The notes: generated by a model from the sequence alone, not told the origin. Shown: positions 1 to 7,301, counted from the stretch's first letter. The stretch is DNA of 41,782 nt from Patescibacteria group bacterium UBA1370 (GCA_002306315.1 DBRK01000017.1:1-41782); one strand, 5' to 3'. Numbers and translations: made by a program.

Positions 1-2
1 GC

Positions 3-197
3 TCGAACCTATTTGGCCTGGATGACTATATCATAGAGTATCTTGAAAGCCACCTTGAGTTGTCGGTCGACACTCAGCTGAAAATAATCTTACGAGAACT
101 TCTCACCCGCGACATCATTGTACAACTTCAAGAGTTTATGATCCACATGGGTATTGTTAGTTTCTTCAAACCCATAATTATGAGGAAACCAAACTAA
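3..197 (+). CDS. Partial gene, C-terminal 64 residues, function unknown
   Basis: An open frame enters from the left edge and ends at TAA 195-197. The 64 visible residues are amphipathic (FGLDDYIIEYLESHLEL near the start, FMIHMGIVSFFKPIIMRKP at the end) and match no family I recognise. The stop overlaps the stop of the convergent gene on the minus strand by three bases, as expected for real neighbours packed tail to tail. Most of the gene lies outside the window, so no function can be given. Confidence 0.5.
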   Translation, partial: SNLFGLDDYIIEYLESHLELSVDTQLKIILRELLTRDIIVQLQEFMIHMGIVSFFKPIIMRKPN

Positions 198-907
198 GTT
201 TTACTAGTTACCTCAACGAGCTTCTTGGCAAATATAGGAGCAACATGAATATTTGCTTTTATATTTGGGTGAGAATCGACTGGTATTAATCTTGTATATT
301 CTCTTTTTAGAAAACCGTTGCTGTCTGCAAGCAGGCTGAAGAAATCGAAAATGTGTATACTGGGAATTCCTTTAGAGAATTCTTTTGAACAAAGCCAACC
401 AACAAGCTTCTTAGCTCTTTTTGCGTTTTCTATAGTGGTAGCCTCTTTTCTTTCAGGTGGTGGTGTTACAAGTATGAATTGTCTGTTGGGATATTTCCTA
501 AGGTTATCTCTAATAGTTTGATAATACTTAATATCTTCTTCAAGTTGTTTTTTAGAAGTTATTTTTGTAGTAGGGTAACAATTTTTGAAAGCGATAACAT
601 CAAACTTTAAAATAGATTTTAGCGTTAAATCGTTTTTGTCTCTTGAAAAAATATCGGCATATTCTTTTGGACTGTTATTGCTAAGTACAATGTTGTAGTC
701 TTTTCCGGTTATTTTGCCTTTATTATCCGATAATCCTTTGTGGTGAGTGAAGAGAGCTAGTAATAAAGGGCAAACTTTATATAAGTTATAACTATGATCC
801 CAAAATTCAATAGTGGGGTCGAGTTTTTTAATTTCCTCCCTTAATTTTCCTTCTTTTACTAAATTACCGCCAGTTGAATGGTGAATAAATAATACTTTTT
901 TAGGCAT
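194..907 (-). CDS. SGNH/GDSL-like hydrolase family protein (hypothetical)
   Basis: 237 residues. Near the N-terminus is FIHHSTGG (residues 7-14), which resembles block I of SGNH-fold hydrolases with Ser11 as candidate nucleophile. Near the C-terminus is VDSHPN (Asp211, His213), which resembles the D-x-x-H/D-x-H block of the same fold. The middle carries a strand-like FDVIAFKNCYP and FILVTPPPE. The arrangement fits an SGNH-type esterase or carbohydrate deacetylase, but the substrate cannot be read. No signal peptide is seen, so the protein is probably cytoplasmic. The ATG at 907 is the first in frame. Alternative: a non-catalytic Rossmann-like protein. Confidence 0.6.
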   Translation of the reverse strand: MPKKVLFIHHSTGGNLVKEGKLREEIKKLDPTIEFWDHSYNLYKVCPLLLALFTHHKGLSDNKGKITGKDYNIVLSNNSPKEYADIFSRDKNDLTLKSILKFDVIAFKNCYPTTKITSKKQLEEDIKYYQTIRDNLRKYPNRQFILVTPPPERKEATTIENAKRAKKLVGWLCSKEFSKGIPSIHIFDFFSLLADSNGFLKREYTRLIPVDSHPNIKANIHVAPIFAKKLVEVTSKT

Positions 908-1050
908 ACTTAAATTTAACCTATTTTAAGACAGTGTTAAAATACAGTTAAGTTAAAGTGTGATCACTAAGGTTATTGCATCTCACTACCAAAAAACTCC
1001 TCACACAAGGTATTTCTCACAACCGACTGGTTTTAGCAACCATTTCAAAA

Positions 1051-1677
1051 CTATTGATTACTATTTATTCCTTGAGGTTTTATAAATTTAACTATAACAT
1101 CACAATAATCTCTCAAAGCAAATCTACTGTAATAGGTATGAAGGAAATTAGGATTAAGTAGCCATTCTCTGAGAACAGGAAGCGCTAATTTGATGTTGGT
1201 TGCTCCTTTCAGCGTAACAGTGTTGGGTGGAACTACCTCATCAAAACGCGGTCTCATAGTCATTACTTTTTTTGGATCCACTCGAGATTGTATACTCTCG
1301 CATCTATTTAGTGACTCGAAAAACAAGGGGTATTTTTTTTCAGACCATCTTAATGGCACAGCTGATATACCACCTCTCCTAAGCCTCCCACATATGTTAA
1401 CCACTTTTTCTATCTGGTTAATTCGGTCATGCAGTACATTTATCGCAACGCTTCCGAAGCCACTGATTCCTATTATCGCTATAGCATTAGTGGCGTCTAC
1501 TACCTCTAGAAGTTCGTTGTAGCATTGAGCAAAATCTGTACTCTGCTTGTTAGAAAAGCCAAATTTATAGGGAGTAATATTAATGCCATAAGTCTCTGAC
1601 CATAGTTTCGTTTCTCCACTTATATAATCAATATTGTCATCTACTCCAGCACCTATGATTACCTCAACAGATTTCAT
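1051..1677 (-). CDS. Alpha/beta hydrolase-like protein, catalytic His not seen
   Basis: 208 residues. GISGFGS (70-76) has the shape of a nucleophile elbow with Ser72, and RPRFDEVVPP supplies an Asp (146) where the acid of an alpha/beta hydrolase is expected. The histidine that normally follows is absent: the matching stretch reads GATNIKLAL and the next His is at residue 180. It may be a non-catalytic member or use another residue. The ATG is preceded at 8 bases by a TATAAT -10 element, so the mRNA is probably leaderless. It is isolated from its neighbours. Family assignment is tentative. Confidence 0.55.
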   Translation of the reverse strand: MKSVEVIIGAGVDDNIDYISGETKLWSETYGINITPYKFGFSNKQSTDFAQCYNELLEVVDATNAIAIIGISGFGSVAINVLHDRINQIEKVVNICGRLRRGGISAVPLRWSEKKYPLFFESLNRCESIQSRVDPKKVMTMRPRFDEVVPPNTVTLKGATNIKLALPVLREWLLNPNFLHTYYSRFALRDYCDVIVKFIKPQGINSNQ

Positions 1678-1685
1678 ATTCGCAG

Positions 1686-1691
1686 ATTATA
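1686..1691 (-). promoter_or_regulatory. -10 element for the alpha/beta hydrolase-like gene
   Basis: The minus strand reads TATAAT with 8 bases between the hexamer and the ATG at 1677. A start site about 7 bases after the -10 would fall on or next to the ATG, giving a leaderless transcript. No convincing -35 is seen. Confidence 0.5.
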
Positions 1692-1750
1692 CTTCATGGG
1701 TTCAAACCTCGTTACCAGTATTTTTCATTCCTAGGCTAAACTCTAAAAAC

Positions 1751-1777
1751 AAAAAAAATCTGGTTTGAACCAGATTT
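1751..1777 (-). terminator. Rho-independent terminator after tRNA-Gly
   Basis: On the minus strand an 8-bp stem AAATCTGG/CCAGATTT (1770-1777 with 1756-1763), closing a 6-base loop, runs into a run of T (1758-1751). It lies about 55 bases downstream of tRNA-Gly and would end its transcript. Confidence 0.75.
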
Positions 1778-1830
1778 AAGTGTAATTTTAAGGCTAACTT
1801 TGAAGAAATATAGCCATTATTCTCTTTATG

Positions 1831-1901
1831 AGCGGGATACGGGAGTCGAACCCGCTTCTCCACCTTGGGAAGGTGGCATACTACCGGTGTACTAATCCCG
1901 C
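1831..1901 (-). tRNA. tRNA-Gly(CCC)
   Basis: A full cloverleaf reads on the minus strand. The acceptor GCGGGAT pairs with ATCCCGC, with discriminator T. The anticodon stem CCACC/GGTGG closes the loop TTCCCAA, giving anticodon CCC. The T-loop is GTTCGAC. The 3' CCA is not encoded. G1 and U73 are usual for glycine tRNAs. Confidence 0.95.
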
Positions 1902-1920
1902 GCTAATGTTAAGTGGGCAT

Positions 1921-1929
1921 ATTGTAGCA
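1921..1929 (-). promoter_or_regulatory. Extended -10 promoter for tRNA-Gly
   Basis: The minus strand reads TGCTACAAT, an extended -10 (TGn plus hexamer). It would start transcription about 12 bases before the mature tRNA 5' end. Confidence 0.5.
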
Positions 1930-2025
1930 AAAAAAGAGAGGAGAGGCCGCCTGAGTTTGTTACCGCAGTTGCTTCCGGAAAATCGCCCGCTGGATAGGCA
2001 GTTCCGGAAAAACCACAGTCAAACT

Positions 2026-2148
2026 CTATGGCAAGCTCTCCTCATCTTCAGGCTCCTCTATCCGCCTCGGCGGTCCACACCACTCGATGGTGTGGGTCAG
2101 CACGATGGCGACCAGAAGAGCCAGGACTATCACGAGTTCAAACTCCAC
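2026..2148 (-). CDS. Small single-pass membrane peptide, 40 residues
   Basis: A GTG-initiated frame of 40 codons is preceded by one of the strongest Shine-Dalgarno sequences in the window (AGGAGGTGA, 5 bases before GTG). The peptide starts with a hydrophobic helix (LVIVLALLVAIVLT, residues 5-18) and continues with a polar tail, ECGPPRR-like in the middle (IEWCGPPRR) and acidic at the end (EEPEDEESLP). This is the layout of a small membrane protein with one helix and a charged tail. It sits between tRNA-Asp and tRNA-Gly on the same strand. Its base composition is richer in GC than the flanks. The function is unknown. The SD and the coherent hydrophobic/charged split argue that it is translated. 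Confidence 0.55.
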   Translation of the reverse strand: MEFELVIVLALLVAIVLTHTIEWCGPPRRIEEPEDEESLP

Positions 2149-2155
2149 GATAGTC
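2125..2155 (-). promoter_or_regulatory. Hairpin over the start codon of the 40-residue peptide
   Basis: In the transcript GACTATC (2155-2149) pairs with GATAGTC (2131-2125), and inside it GAGT pairs with ACTC. The GTG start sits in the internal loop between the two stems, and the SD abuts the base of the stem. Such a fold would limit ribosome access. The structure was inferred by eye, without an energy calculation. Confidence 0.45.
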
Positions 2156-2268
2156 ACCTCCTTTTTTTTGGGATTACGGAAAGATACCATTAAAATCAGT
2201 GGTCTGAAACCGCCAATTACCCTAACAAAATAGGTCTTTGGGAAACTGAGTAATAAATTTGTAACCTG

Positions 2269-2341
2269 CGACCCCGAACGGATTCGAACCGTCGATCTCC
2301 TCCGTGACAGGGAGGCATGTTAACCGCTACACCACGGGGCC
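2269..2341 (-). tRNA. tRNA-Asp(GTC)
   Basis: A full cloverleaf on the minus strand. Acceptor GGCCCCG pairs with CGGGGTC (one G-T pair), with discriminator G as expected for Asp. The anticodon stem CCTCC/GGAGG closes CTGTCAC, giving anticodon GTC. The T-loop is GTTCGAA. CCA is not encoded. Confidence 0.95.
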
Positions 2342-2373
2342 TTGCTGAGTATTTTCAATGAACTAGAGCTGTG

Positions 2374-2402
2374 ATTATACGATATTGTCAGGCAATTGCC
2401 AA
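2374..2402 (-). promoter_or_regulatory. Sigma-70-type promoter for tRNA-Asp
   Basis: The minus strand reads TTGGCA, a 17-base spacer and TATAAT. The predicted start is about 26 bases before the tRNA 5' end. This is close to consensus. Confidence 0.75.
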
Positions 2403-2488
2403 GTTGACGCAGGACGTATCATGACCTGGTCAGTTGGGCGGATATATAGTAATATAGAGACAGCAGCCAAAAGGAATTTACTGGCCGA

Positions 2489-3097
2489 ATGCAGAAAGGC
2501 ATTATGAGCATACCTGTAATAATTGTGATAATTGCGCTCGCTGTCGCATTTTATGCTGTCAGTATTTACAACACCCTACAACGTCTAAAAACGCAAATTA
2601 CAGCTAGCATCCAGGAAATCGGCAACCAACTTAAACGACAGGCTAGCCTGATTCCTAATCTAGAAGCTTCAGCTGAGGGTTTTCTCAAACATGAAAAAGA
2701 AATTTTCTCGATGCTGACCGAAGCCCGAAAAACTGTTCAGGCTGCAGAAAAGAGCGGCAGCGCTGCCAGCATTGATGAAGCAATTAGTCAGGTGCAGGGC
2801 ATTATCCCCAAATTGCAAGTTATGGTCGAGGACAATCCTGAACTCAAGAGTGATGCAACCGTCACCAAGTTGATGGACGAATTGACTGACACCGCTGACA
2901 AACTTATGTATTCCCGCCGGGCTTTGATTGACTTGACTCAGGCATACAACGAAAAACTGGTTACTTTCCCTTCCAACTTGATTGCCAATGCCTTCGGCTT
3001 TAAGCAAGAGAAGGGATTAGCCACACCACAGACAGGCAGCCACGTCGAGGTCACTGCTGAGGACACAGTTGAACCAAAAATCGACCTGAAAAAATAG
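2489..3097 (+). CDS. lemA: LemA family membrane protein
   Basis: 202 residues. An N-terminal membrane helix (about residues 8-26) is followed by YNTLQRLKTQI and a long helical domain, the hallmark of LemA proteins (YN-L-x-R-L after one helix, then a four-helix bundle). The C-terminal tail is polar. It is followed after 7 bases by htpX, and lemA-htpX pairs are common in bacteria, where they are linked to envelope protein quality control. ATG 2504 (MSIPVIIVII) is an alternative start with AAAGG 4 bases upstream and may be the true one. A weak promoter (TGACCT-17-TATAGT, 2422-2450) lies upstream. Confidence 0.9.
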   Translation: MQKGIMSIPVIIVIIALAVAFYAVSIYNTLQRLKTQITASIQEIGNQLKRQASLIPNLEASAEGFLKHEKEIFSMLTEARKTVQAAEKSGSAASIDEAISQVQGIIPKLQVMVEDNPELKSDATVTKLMDELTDTADKLMYSRRALIDLTQAYNEKLVTFPSNLIANAFGFKQEKGLATPQTGSHVEVTAEDTVEPKIDLKK

Positions 3098-3104
3098 TTG
3101 CAAG

Positions 3105-4031
3105 ATGACTCACTATAGTTTGGTACAGCAAAATAAACGCCGTTCGGTAGTAATCATTGCGGCGTTTATTGCCTTTATCTCTGGCGCTGCCTACATCATG
3201 GCTAGAAGCTTTGGCTATGGTTTAGATTTCGTTGGTATGGCGTTGATATTTTCTGGGGTGATGTCTTTTGCCTCCTACTGGTGGTCAGACAAAATCATCC
3301 TGACTATGTCCGGAGCCAAACCGGCCTCGCGCAGTAAGCATTTTGATTTTTTCACCGTCACCGAAAACATTGTCACCGGCCAGCGTATGCCGATGCCGAA
3401 GCTTTTCGTGATTGAAGACTCGGCAATGAATGCCTTTGCTACCGGCAGGGATCCCAAGCATGGTGTGGTGGTTGCTACTACCGGTCTTCTTAATCGCTTG
3501 TCGAGGTCAGAGGTTGAGGGCGTGGTTGCTCATGAACTCTCTCATATCAGAAATTACGATATCCGGTTGATGTCAATCGTGACTATCTTAGTGGGTTTCA
3601 TCGCTTTGTTAGCAGATTGGATGCTGCGGATGAGCTACTTTGGCCGTCGTGACAGGGACAATAAGGGCGGCGGACAGTTGCAGGCAATACTCATTTTTAC
3701 GGGTTTAGCCTTGGCATTGTTGTCTCCAATCATTGCCAATCTGATTAAATTAGCTATATCCCGCCGCCGCGAGTTTCTAGCTGATGCCTCCGGAGTAGGC
3801 ATGACCCGCAATCCAGAAGGTTTAGCCAGTGCGCTGGAAAAAATCAGCACAGACCGTGAACCACTGGAAGCTGCCAACAAGGCTACTGCCCACCTCTATA
3901 TTGCCAACCCACTCAAAAATGTTCACAGTGCTGTGGGTATGTTCGCCGGGTTGTTTCAAACCCATCCGCCAGTTGAGGAAAGAATTAGAGCTTTGCGAGC
4001 TTTAACAAGGGAAGATTTTGACAATAAATAA
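3105..4031 (+). CDS. htpX: HtpX-type membrane zinc metalloprotease
   Basis: 308 residues. Two N-terminal membrane helices (about 14-32 and 41-60) are followed by an M48 peptidase domain with HELSH (His143, Glu144, His147), the zinc site and general base. Two further hydrophobic helices (about 155-170 and 190-212) precede RREFLADASG, which provides the third zinc ligand (Glu). HtpX cleaves misfolded membrane proteins at the cytoplasmic face. The length is usual for the family. It shares an operon with lemA. The gatCAB promoter starts 5 bases after its stop. Confidence 0.95.
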   Translation: MTHYSLVQQNKRRSVVIIAAFIAFISGAAYIMARSFGYGLDFVGMALIFSGVMSFASYWWSDKIILTMSGAKPASRSKHFDFFTVTENIVTGQRMPMPKLFVIEDSAMNAFATGRDPKHGVVVATTGLLNRLSRSEVEGVVAHELSHIRNYDIRLMSIVTILVGFIALLADWMLRMSYFGRRDRDNKGGGQLQAILIFTGLALALLSPIIANLIKLAISRRREFLADASGVGMTRNPEGLASALEKISTDREPLEAANKATAHLYIANPLKNVHSAVGMFAGLFQTHPPVEERIRALRALTREDFDNK

Positions 4032-4035
4032 TTTC

Positions 4036-4063
4036 TTGCCCGGCGCACTTCTTGTGGTATGAT
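4036..4063 (+). promoter_or_regulatory. Promoter of the gatCAB leader
   Basis: TTGCCC (4036-4041), 16 bases, TATGAT (4058-4063), with an extended TG at 4055-4056. Predicted start near 4070, 6-8 bases before the leader peptide ATG. Confidence 0.7.
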
Positions 4064-4076
4064 AATTAGCGTTCAC

Positions 4077-4121
4077 ATGTGCACAACACACCACAACAAC
4101 CAGCAACAAAAGCTTTCCTAA
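4077..4121 (+). CDS. Leader peptide of the gatCAB attenuator (MCTTHHNNQQQKLS)
   Basis: A 14-codon frame, ATG 4077 to TAA 4119-4121, begins only 6-8 bases after the predicted start site, so it would be translated as a nearly leaderless message. It encodes two His, two Asn and three Gln codons in a row. The first two Gln codons and the first base of the third (4101-4107) are the 5' arm of the first hairpin, and the stop codon lies in that hairpin's loop. This is the layout of TrpL and HisL. Asn-tRNA and Gln-tRNA are the products of the enzyme encoded downstream. Caveat: the stretch is CA-rich, and any CA-rich sequence codes for T/H/N/Q. Confidence 0.65.
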   Translation: MCTTHHNNQQQKLS

Positions 4122-4157
4122 AGGAAGGGGTTGCTGCGGTTCATGACAGCGGGCCCC
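4101..4157 (+). promoter_or_regulatory. Attenuator: 1:2 hairpin and competing antiterminator
   Basis: Arm 1 CAGCAAC (4101-4107) pairs with arm 2 GTTGCTG (4130-4136); an inner stem 4113-4118/4123-4128 closes on loop TAAA. The same arm 2, as GGGGUUGCUG (4127-4136), can instead pair with arm 3 CAGCGGGCCCC (4147-4157) with one bulged G and two G-U pairs. Arm 3 contains the 5' half of the terminator stem. The three pairings 1:2, 2:3 and 3:4 are therefore mutually exclusive, as in amino-acid biosynthetic attenuators. Confidence 0.65.
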
Positions 4158-4173
4158 ACAGCCCGCATTTTTT
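4149..4173 (+). terminator. Intrinsic terminator in front of gatC
   Basis: GCGGGC (4149-4154) pairs with GCCCGC (4161-4166) around a 6-base loop, followed by A and six T (4168-4173). It lies 20 bases before the gatC ATG and downstream of a strong promoter, so it can only make sense as a conditional stop. Confidence 0.8.
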
Positions 4174-4193
4174 GTACTAACTAACAGAATAAG

Positions 4194-4499
4194 ATGGCAA
4201 AAAAGGTTTCGACAGCACAAGTTAAACACATTGCTAATCTGGCAAACATTCCCATAACCACCCGGGAACAGCAGGAATTAGCTGCGGCTTTTTCCGAGAC
4301 TTTGGCTGTGGTTGACAATTTATTGAAAATTGACATCAAGAATATTGAGCCTACTCATCAGGTCAATGACTTAGAAAATGTCCTAAGGGAAGACAAGGTA
4401 GATGAAGAGAGAATGTTTTCCCAGGAAGAGGCACTGGCCAATGCCGCCAGAACCCATGAAGGCTATTTTGTAGTACCCAGGGTGATTGATGAAAACTAA
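4194..4499 (+). CDS. gatC: Asp/Glu-tRNA amidotransferase subunit C
   Basis: 101 residues, the usual GatC length. It starts KKVSTAQVKHIANLANIPI, the typical GatC N-terminus, and has the family's ...LENVLREDKV and ...EEALANAARTHEGYFVVPRV pattern. GatC is the small linker that clamps GatA to GatB. The ATG at 4194 has no clear SD; it lies 20 bases after the terminator T-run. The 3' end overlaps gatA by 11 bases, so the two are probably translationally coupled. Confidence 0.95.
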   Translation: MAKKVSTAQVKHIANLANIPITTREQQELAAAFSETLAVVDNLLKIDIKNIEPTHQVNDLENVLREDKVDEERMFSQEEALANAARTHEGYFVVPRVIDEN

Positions 4500-5892
4500 A
4501 ACCTCAGCAGCCAAGCTAACCCTCAAGCAAACATTGTCACTGCTCAAATCTGGAGAGCTTTCTCTGAACGAGCTTTATCAAGATGTGGACGAGGCTGTAG
4601 AGATAAGTAACAAAAAACTCAATATTTATTTGACTCTAGCCGATGATGCCAGGAAAAGGGCGGACAAAGCTCTAAAAGACAAAACGCCATGGCTCGGCGT
4701 ACCCATCGCTGTCAAGGACAATATTTGCACCAAAGACCTGCGGACAACTGCCAGCTCGACCGTATTGGAAAATTTTGTCCCCCAGTTTGACGCCACAGTC
4801 AGTAAGCGACTGAAAGAAGCTGGCGGGGTGGTTTATGGCAAAACCAACCTTGATGCCTGGGCGCACGGCTCATCCACGGAGACATCACAGTTTGGCCGCA
4901 CCTTAAATCCCCGCAACCCTGAACATCTACCTGGTGGTTCTTCCGGAGGCAGTGCCGCCGCAGTGGCAGCTGACATGTGCATCGCCGCCATCGGCACTGA
5001 GACCGCTGGCTCCATTCGCCAGCCGGCGGCGTGGTGTGGGGTAGTCGGCCTCAAACCGACTTATGGCCGGGTCAGCCGTTTTGGTATCGCTGCCATGGCT
5101 TCCTCCACTGACTCTCCTGGACCGCTGACAAAAACAACTGAGGATGCGACCATTGTTTTATATCACCTCTCCGGCCGTGATCCTCTAGAGGCCACCACCG
5201 GCCAACAGGAAGTGCCGGACTTCACCAAGGCACTTGAAAAAGGGGTGAAAGGCTTGCGGGTTGGTTATCTATACCACGACATCGAAGGTCTGGAAAAAGT
5301 TAATCCCTATATCGAAGCGGCGCTGCGCGTATTGGAGGATATGGGAGCTGAGGTTGAGTCGGCCAAGGCTATGGATCCACATCATGCCATTAGTGTTTAC
5401 ACCATCGTTCAGAGAGGTGAAGTCAGCAGCAACCTAGCTCGCTATGACGGCATCCGCTACGGCCATGGTCGCGACATGTTTGGTGACGAGGCTAAACGGA
5501 GAATTATGCTTGGCACCTATACCCTAAGCAAGGGCTACGCTGACCAATATTACAACACCGCCCAGAAAGTCAGAACTCTCTTCAGAAAAGATTTTCAGCG
5601 GCTGTTTGAAAGATACGATATTCTCGTCAGCGCCACCTCTCCTGGATACGCCAAGAAAGTTGGCGCCACCGAAGGCAGCGCCATGTTCGGCGAGCTGGAA
5701 GACATGCTGCTGGAACCGAGTTCAATCACTGGTTTGCCGGGTATCAGCATTCCCTGCTACCGAGATCCCAACACCAACCTGTTTCTTGGCATGAATATTG
5801 TGGCGCCAATGTGGCGGGAAGACTTGGTGATACAAACCGCCCACGCCTACGAAATGCACACAGAATGGAACAGCTGGAGGAACAATAAATGA
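4489..5892 (+). CDS. gatA: Asp/Glu-tRNA amidotransferase subunit A (amidase)
   Basis: 467 residues from ATG 4489 (a TTG three bases earlier is less likely). GatA hydrolyses glutamine and passes ammonia to GatB. The amidase-signature triad is intact: Lys76 (VPIAVKDNI), cis-Ser151 (GGSSGGSAAAVA) and nucleophile Ser175 (ETAGSIRQPA). The spacings equal those of characterised GatA enzymes. The 11-base overlap with gatC and the 4-base overlap (ATGA) with gatB show one operon with coupled translation. The gene ends in TGA, which shows that TGA is a stop here. Confidence 0.97.
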   Translation: MKTKTSAAKLTLKQTLSLLKSGELSLNELYQDVDEAVEISNKKLNIYLTLADDARKRADKALKDKTPWLGVPIAVKDNICTKDLRTTASSTVLENFVPQFDATVSKRLKEAGGVVYGKTNLDAWAHGSSTETSQFGRTLNPRNPEHLPGGSSGGSAAAVAADMCIAAIGTETAGSIRQPAAWCGVVGLKPTYGRVSRFGIAAMASSTDSPGPLTKTTEDATIVLYHLSGRDPLEATTGQQEVPDFTKALEKGVKGLRVGYLYHDIEGLEKVNPYIEAALRVLEDMGAEVESAKAMDPHHAISVYTIVQRGEVSSNLARYDGIRYGHGRDMFGDEAKRRIMLGTYTLSKGYADQYYNTAQKVRTLFRKDFQRLFERYDILVSATSPGYAKKVGATEGSAMFGELEDMLLEPSSITGLPGISIPCYRDPNTNLFLGMNIVAPMWREDLVIQTAHAYEMHTEWNSWRNNK

Positions 5893-7223
5893 AAAATACC
5901 CATGATTACCGGCTGATTTGCGGCATGGAAATCCATGCCGAACTGAAAACAAAATCAAAAATGTTCTGCGGCTGTAAAAATGATCCTTTCCATGCTCCAG
6001 CGCCTAATACTTACACGTGCCCGGTTTGTTTAGGAATGCCTGGCGGCACACCGGTAGCAAACAAAACAGCAGTTGACTGGACAATAAAGCTAGGCCTGGC
6101 TCTGGGTTGTAAAATTAATTTATTCTCCAAGTTTGACCGAAAGAATTATTTCTATCCTGATTTGCCCAAAGGTTACCAGATTAGCCAATACGACATTCCG
6201 TTCTGTGTTGATGGTGTAGTTCAGACCTCGGAAGGACCAGTGCGGATTCGCCGCATACATCTGGAAGAAGATACCGGCAAGCTTCTTCATACCACGGTTG
6301 CAGGCGAAAAAGTCACCCTCATTGATTTTAACCGCAGCGGCGTGCCTCTGATAGAGATTGTCACCGAACCGGATATTCGCACACCTAGTCAAGCCAAGGA
6401 ATACGGCCGCAAACTCAGACAAATAATCCGCTATCTAGATATTGCTGATGCCGATATGGAGCAAGGAGGAATGAGATTGGAAGCCAACATCTCACTAGCC
6501 CCCGCAAAAGCTGATGAACTGCCTAAATACAAAGTCGAAGTCAAAAATATTAATTCTTTCCGCTTTGTCGAGCAAGCGATCACCTACGAAATGAAACGGC
6601 ATGCTGAGATCCTGTCGGGCGGTGGCACCCCTGAACAGGAAACAAGAGGGTGGAATCCCAATACCGGCAAGACCTTTTCGCAGCGGGCAAAAGAAGAAGC
6701 GGAAGACTATCGTTATTTCCCAGATCCTGATTTACCACCCATCCGCTTGAAAAAACAAGCTCTACAGCGGCTGAAAGCAGAACTGCCCGAGCTGCCAGAT
6801 ATGATTGTTAGCAGATGGCATACTACCTATCAGGTGGAACCCAGATTTGGCGAGCTGCTCAACACCACCAGGGAACAAGCGTCATGGATTGACGAAATCT
6901 TTCTTGCAGCAGCCAAAGAAGGTATTTCAGCGAACTCGCTGGCCAGTGCCATCGTCAACAGAAAAATTAAGACGCAAGTAGGTGATAAACCCAAAGATGT
7001 CTTAGCCACCTACTATGCTGCCTTTGCTACCGAAAAAATTGATGCATCAGAGCTTGATCGGGCAATCGAAAAGGTCTTCGCCGCTAACCCAGACGCTGTT
7101 GCCAAATATAAAGCCGGCGATCAGAAAGTCATCGGGTTTTTCATCGGCCAAGTCATCCGGGAAATCGGCAGAAAAGCCGATGCCAATGAAGTCAGGCAAG
7201 CGCTTATTGCCGCCCTAAAATAA
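5889..7223 (+). CDS. gatB: Asp/Glu-tRNA amidotransferase subunit B
   Basis: 444 residues, slightly shorter than the usual 475 or so. GatB binds misacylated Glu-tRNA(Gln) or Asp-tRNA(Asn), phosphorylates the side chain and amidates it. The N-terminal motif CGMEIHAEL and the zinc-binding cysteines (C27, C29, C44, C47) are present. So are the family motif EDTGKLLH, the RSGVPLIEIVTEPD segment and YFPDPDLPP. The C-terminal 150 residues form the helical and YqeY-like tRNA-binding tail (ending FIGQVIREIGRKADANEVRQAL). The start overlaps the gatA stop. Whether the enzyme serves Gln, Asn or both cannot be told from this window. Confidence 0.97.
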   Translation: MKNTHDYRLICGMEIHAELKTKSKMFCGCKNDPFHAPAPNTYTCPVCLGMPGGTPVANKTAVDWTIKLGLALGCKINLFSKFDRKNYFYPDLPKGYQISQYDIPFCVDGVVQTSEGPVRIRRIHLEEDTGKLLHTTVAGEKVTLIDFNRSGVPLIEIVTEPDIRTPSQAKEYGRKLRQIIRYLDIADADMEQGGMRLEANISLAPAKADELPKYKVEVKNINSFRFVEQAITYEMKRHAEILSGGGTPEQETRGWNPNTGKTFSQRAKEEAEDYRYFPDPDLPPIRLKKQALQRLKAELPELPDMIVSRWHTTYQVEPRFGELLNTTREQASWIDEIFLAAAKEGISANSLASAIVNRKIKTQVGDKPKDVLATYYAAFATEKIDASELDRAIEKVFAANPDAVAKYKAGDQKVIGFFIGQVIREIGRKADANEVRQALIAALK

Positions 7224-7292
7224 CTGGCGTTACTAATCAAATTATTCACTGGCATCTTCCTAATTACCTCTGTGGAAACAGGCTGACTTTCC

Positions 7293-7301
7293 TGATACGA
7301 T
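7293..7301 (+). promoter_or_regulatory. Extended -10 promoter of dnaE
   Basis: TGATACGAT is an extended -10 element with 9 bases before the dnaE ATG. The start site would lie about 3 bases before the ATG, so the mRNA would be leaderless or nearly so. No good -35 is seen. Confidence 0.45.

Noticed and set aside
976..1161. Plus-strand frame of 61 codons
   Set aside because: It overlaps the 3' end of the alpha/beta hydrolase-like gene in antisense and has no initiation signal.
1828..2193. Plus-strand frame of 121 codons across tRNA-Gly
   Set aside because: It reads through the tRNA and antisense to the 40-residue peptide gene, has no SD and no family features.
4032..4193. T-box riboswitch in front of gatC
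   Set aside because: No specifier loop, no T-box consensus (such as AGGGTGGAACC-like sequence), and the leader is too short. The coding leader explains the structure better.
4002..4229. Minus-strand frame of 75 codons over the gatC leader
   Set aside because: It is antisense to the attenuator and htpX end; its cysteines are by-products of the GC hairpins and it has no SD.
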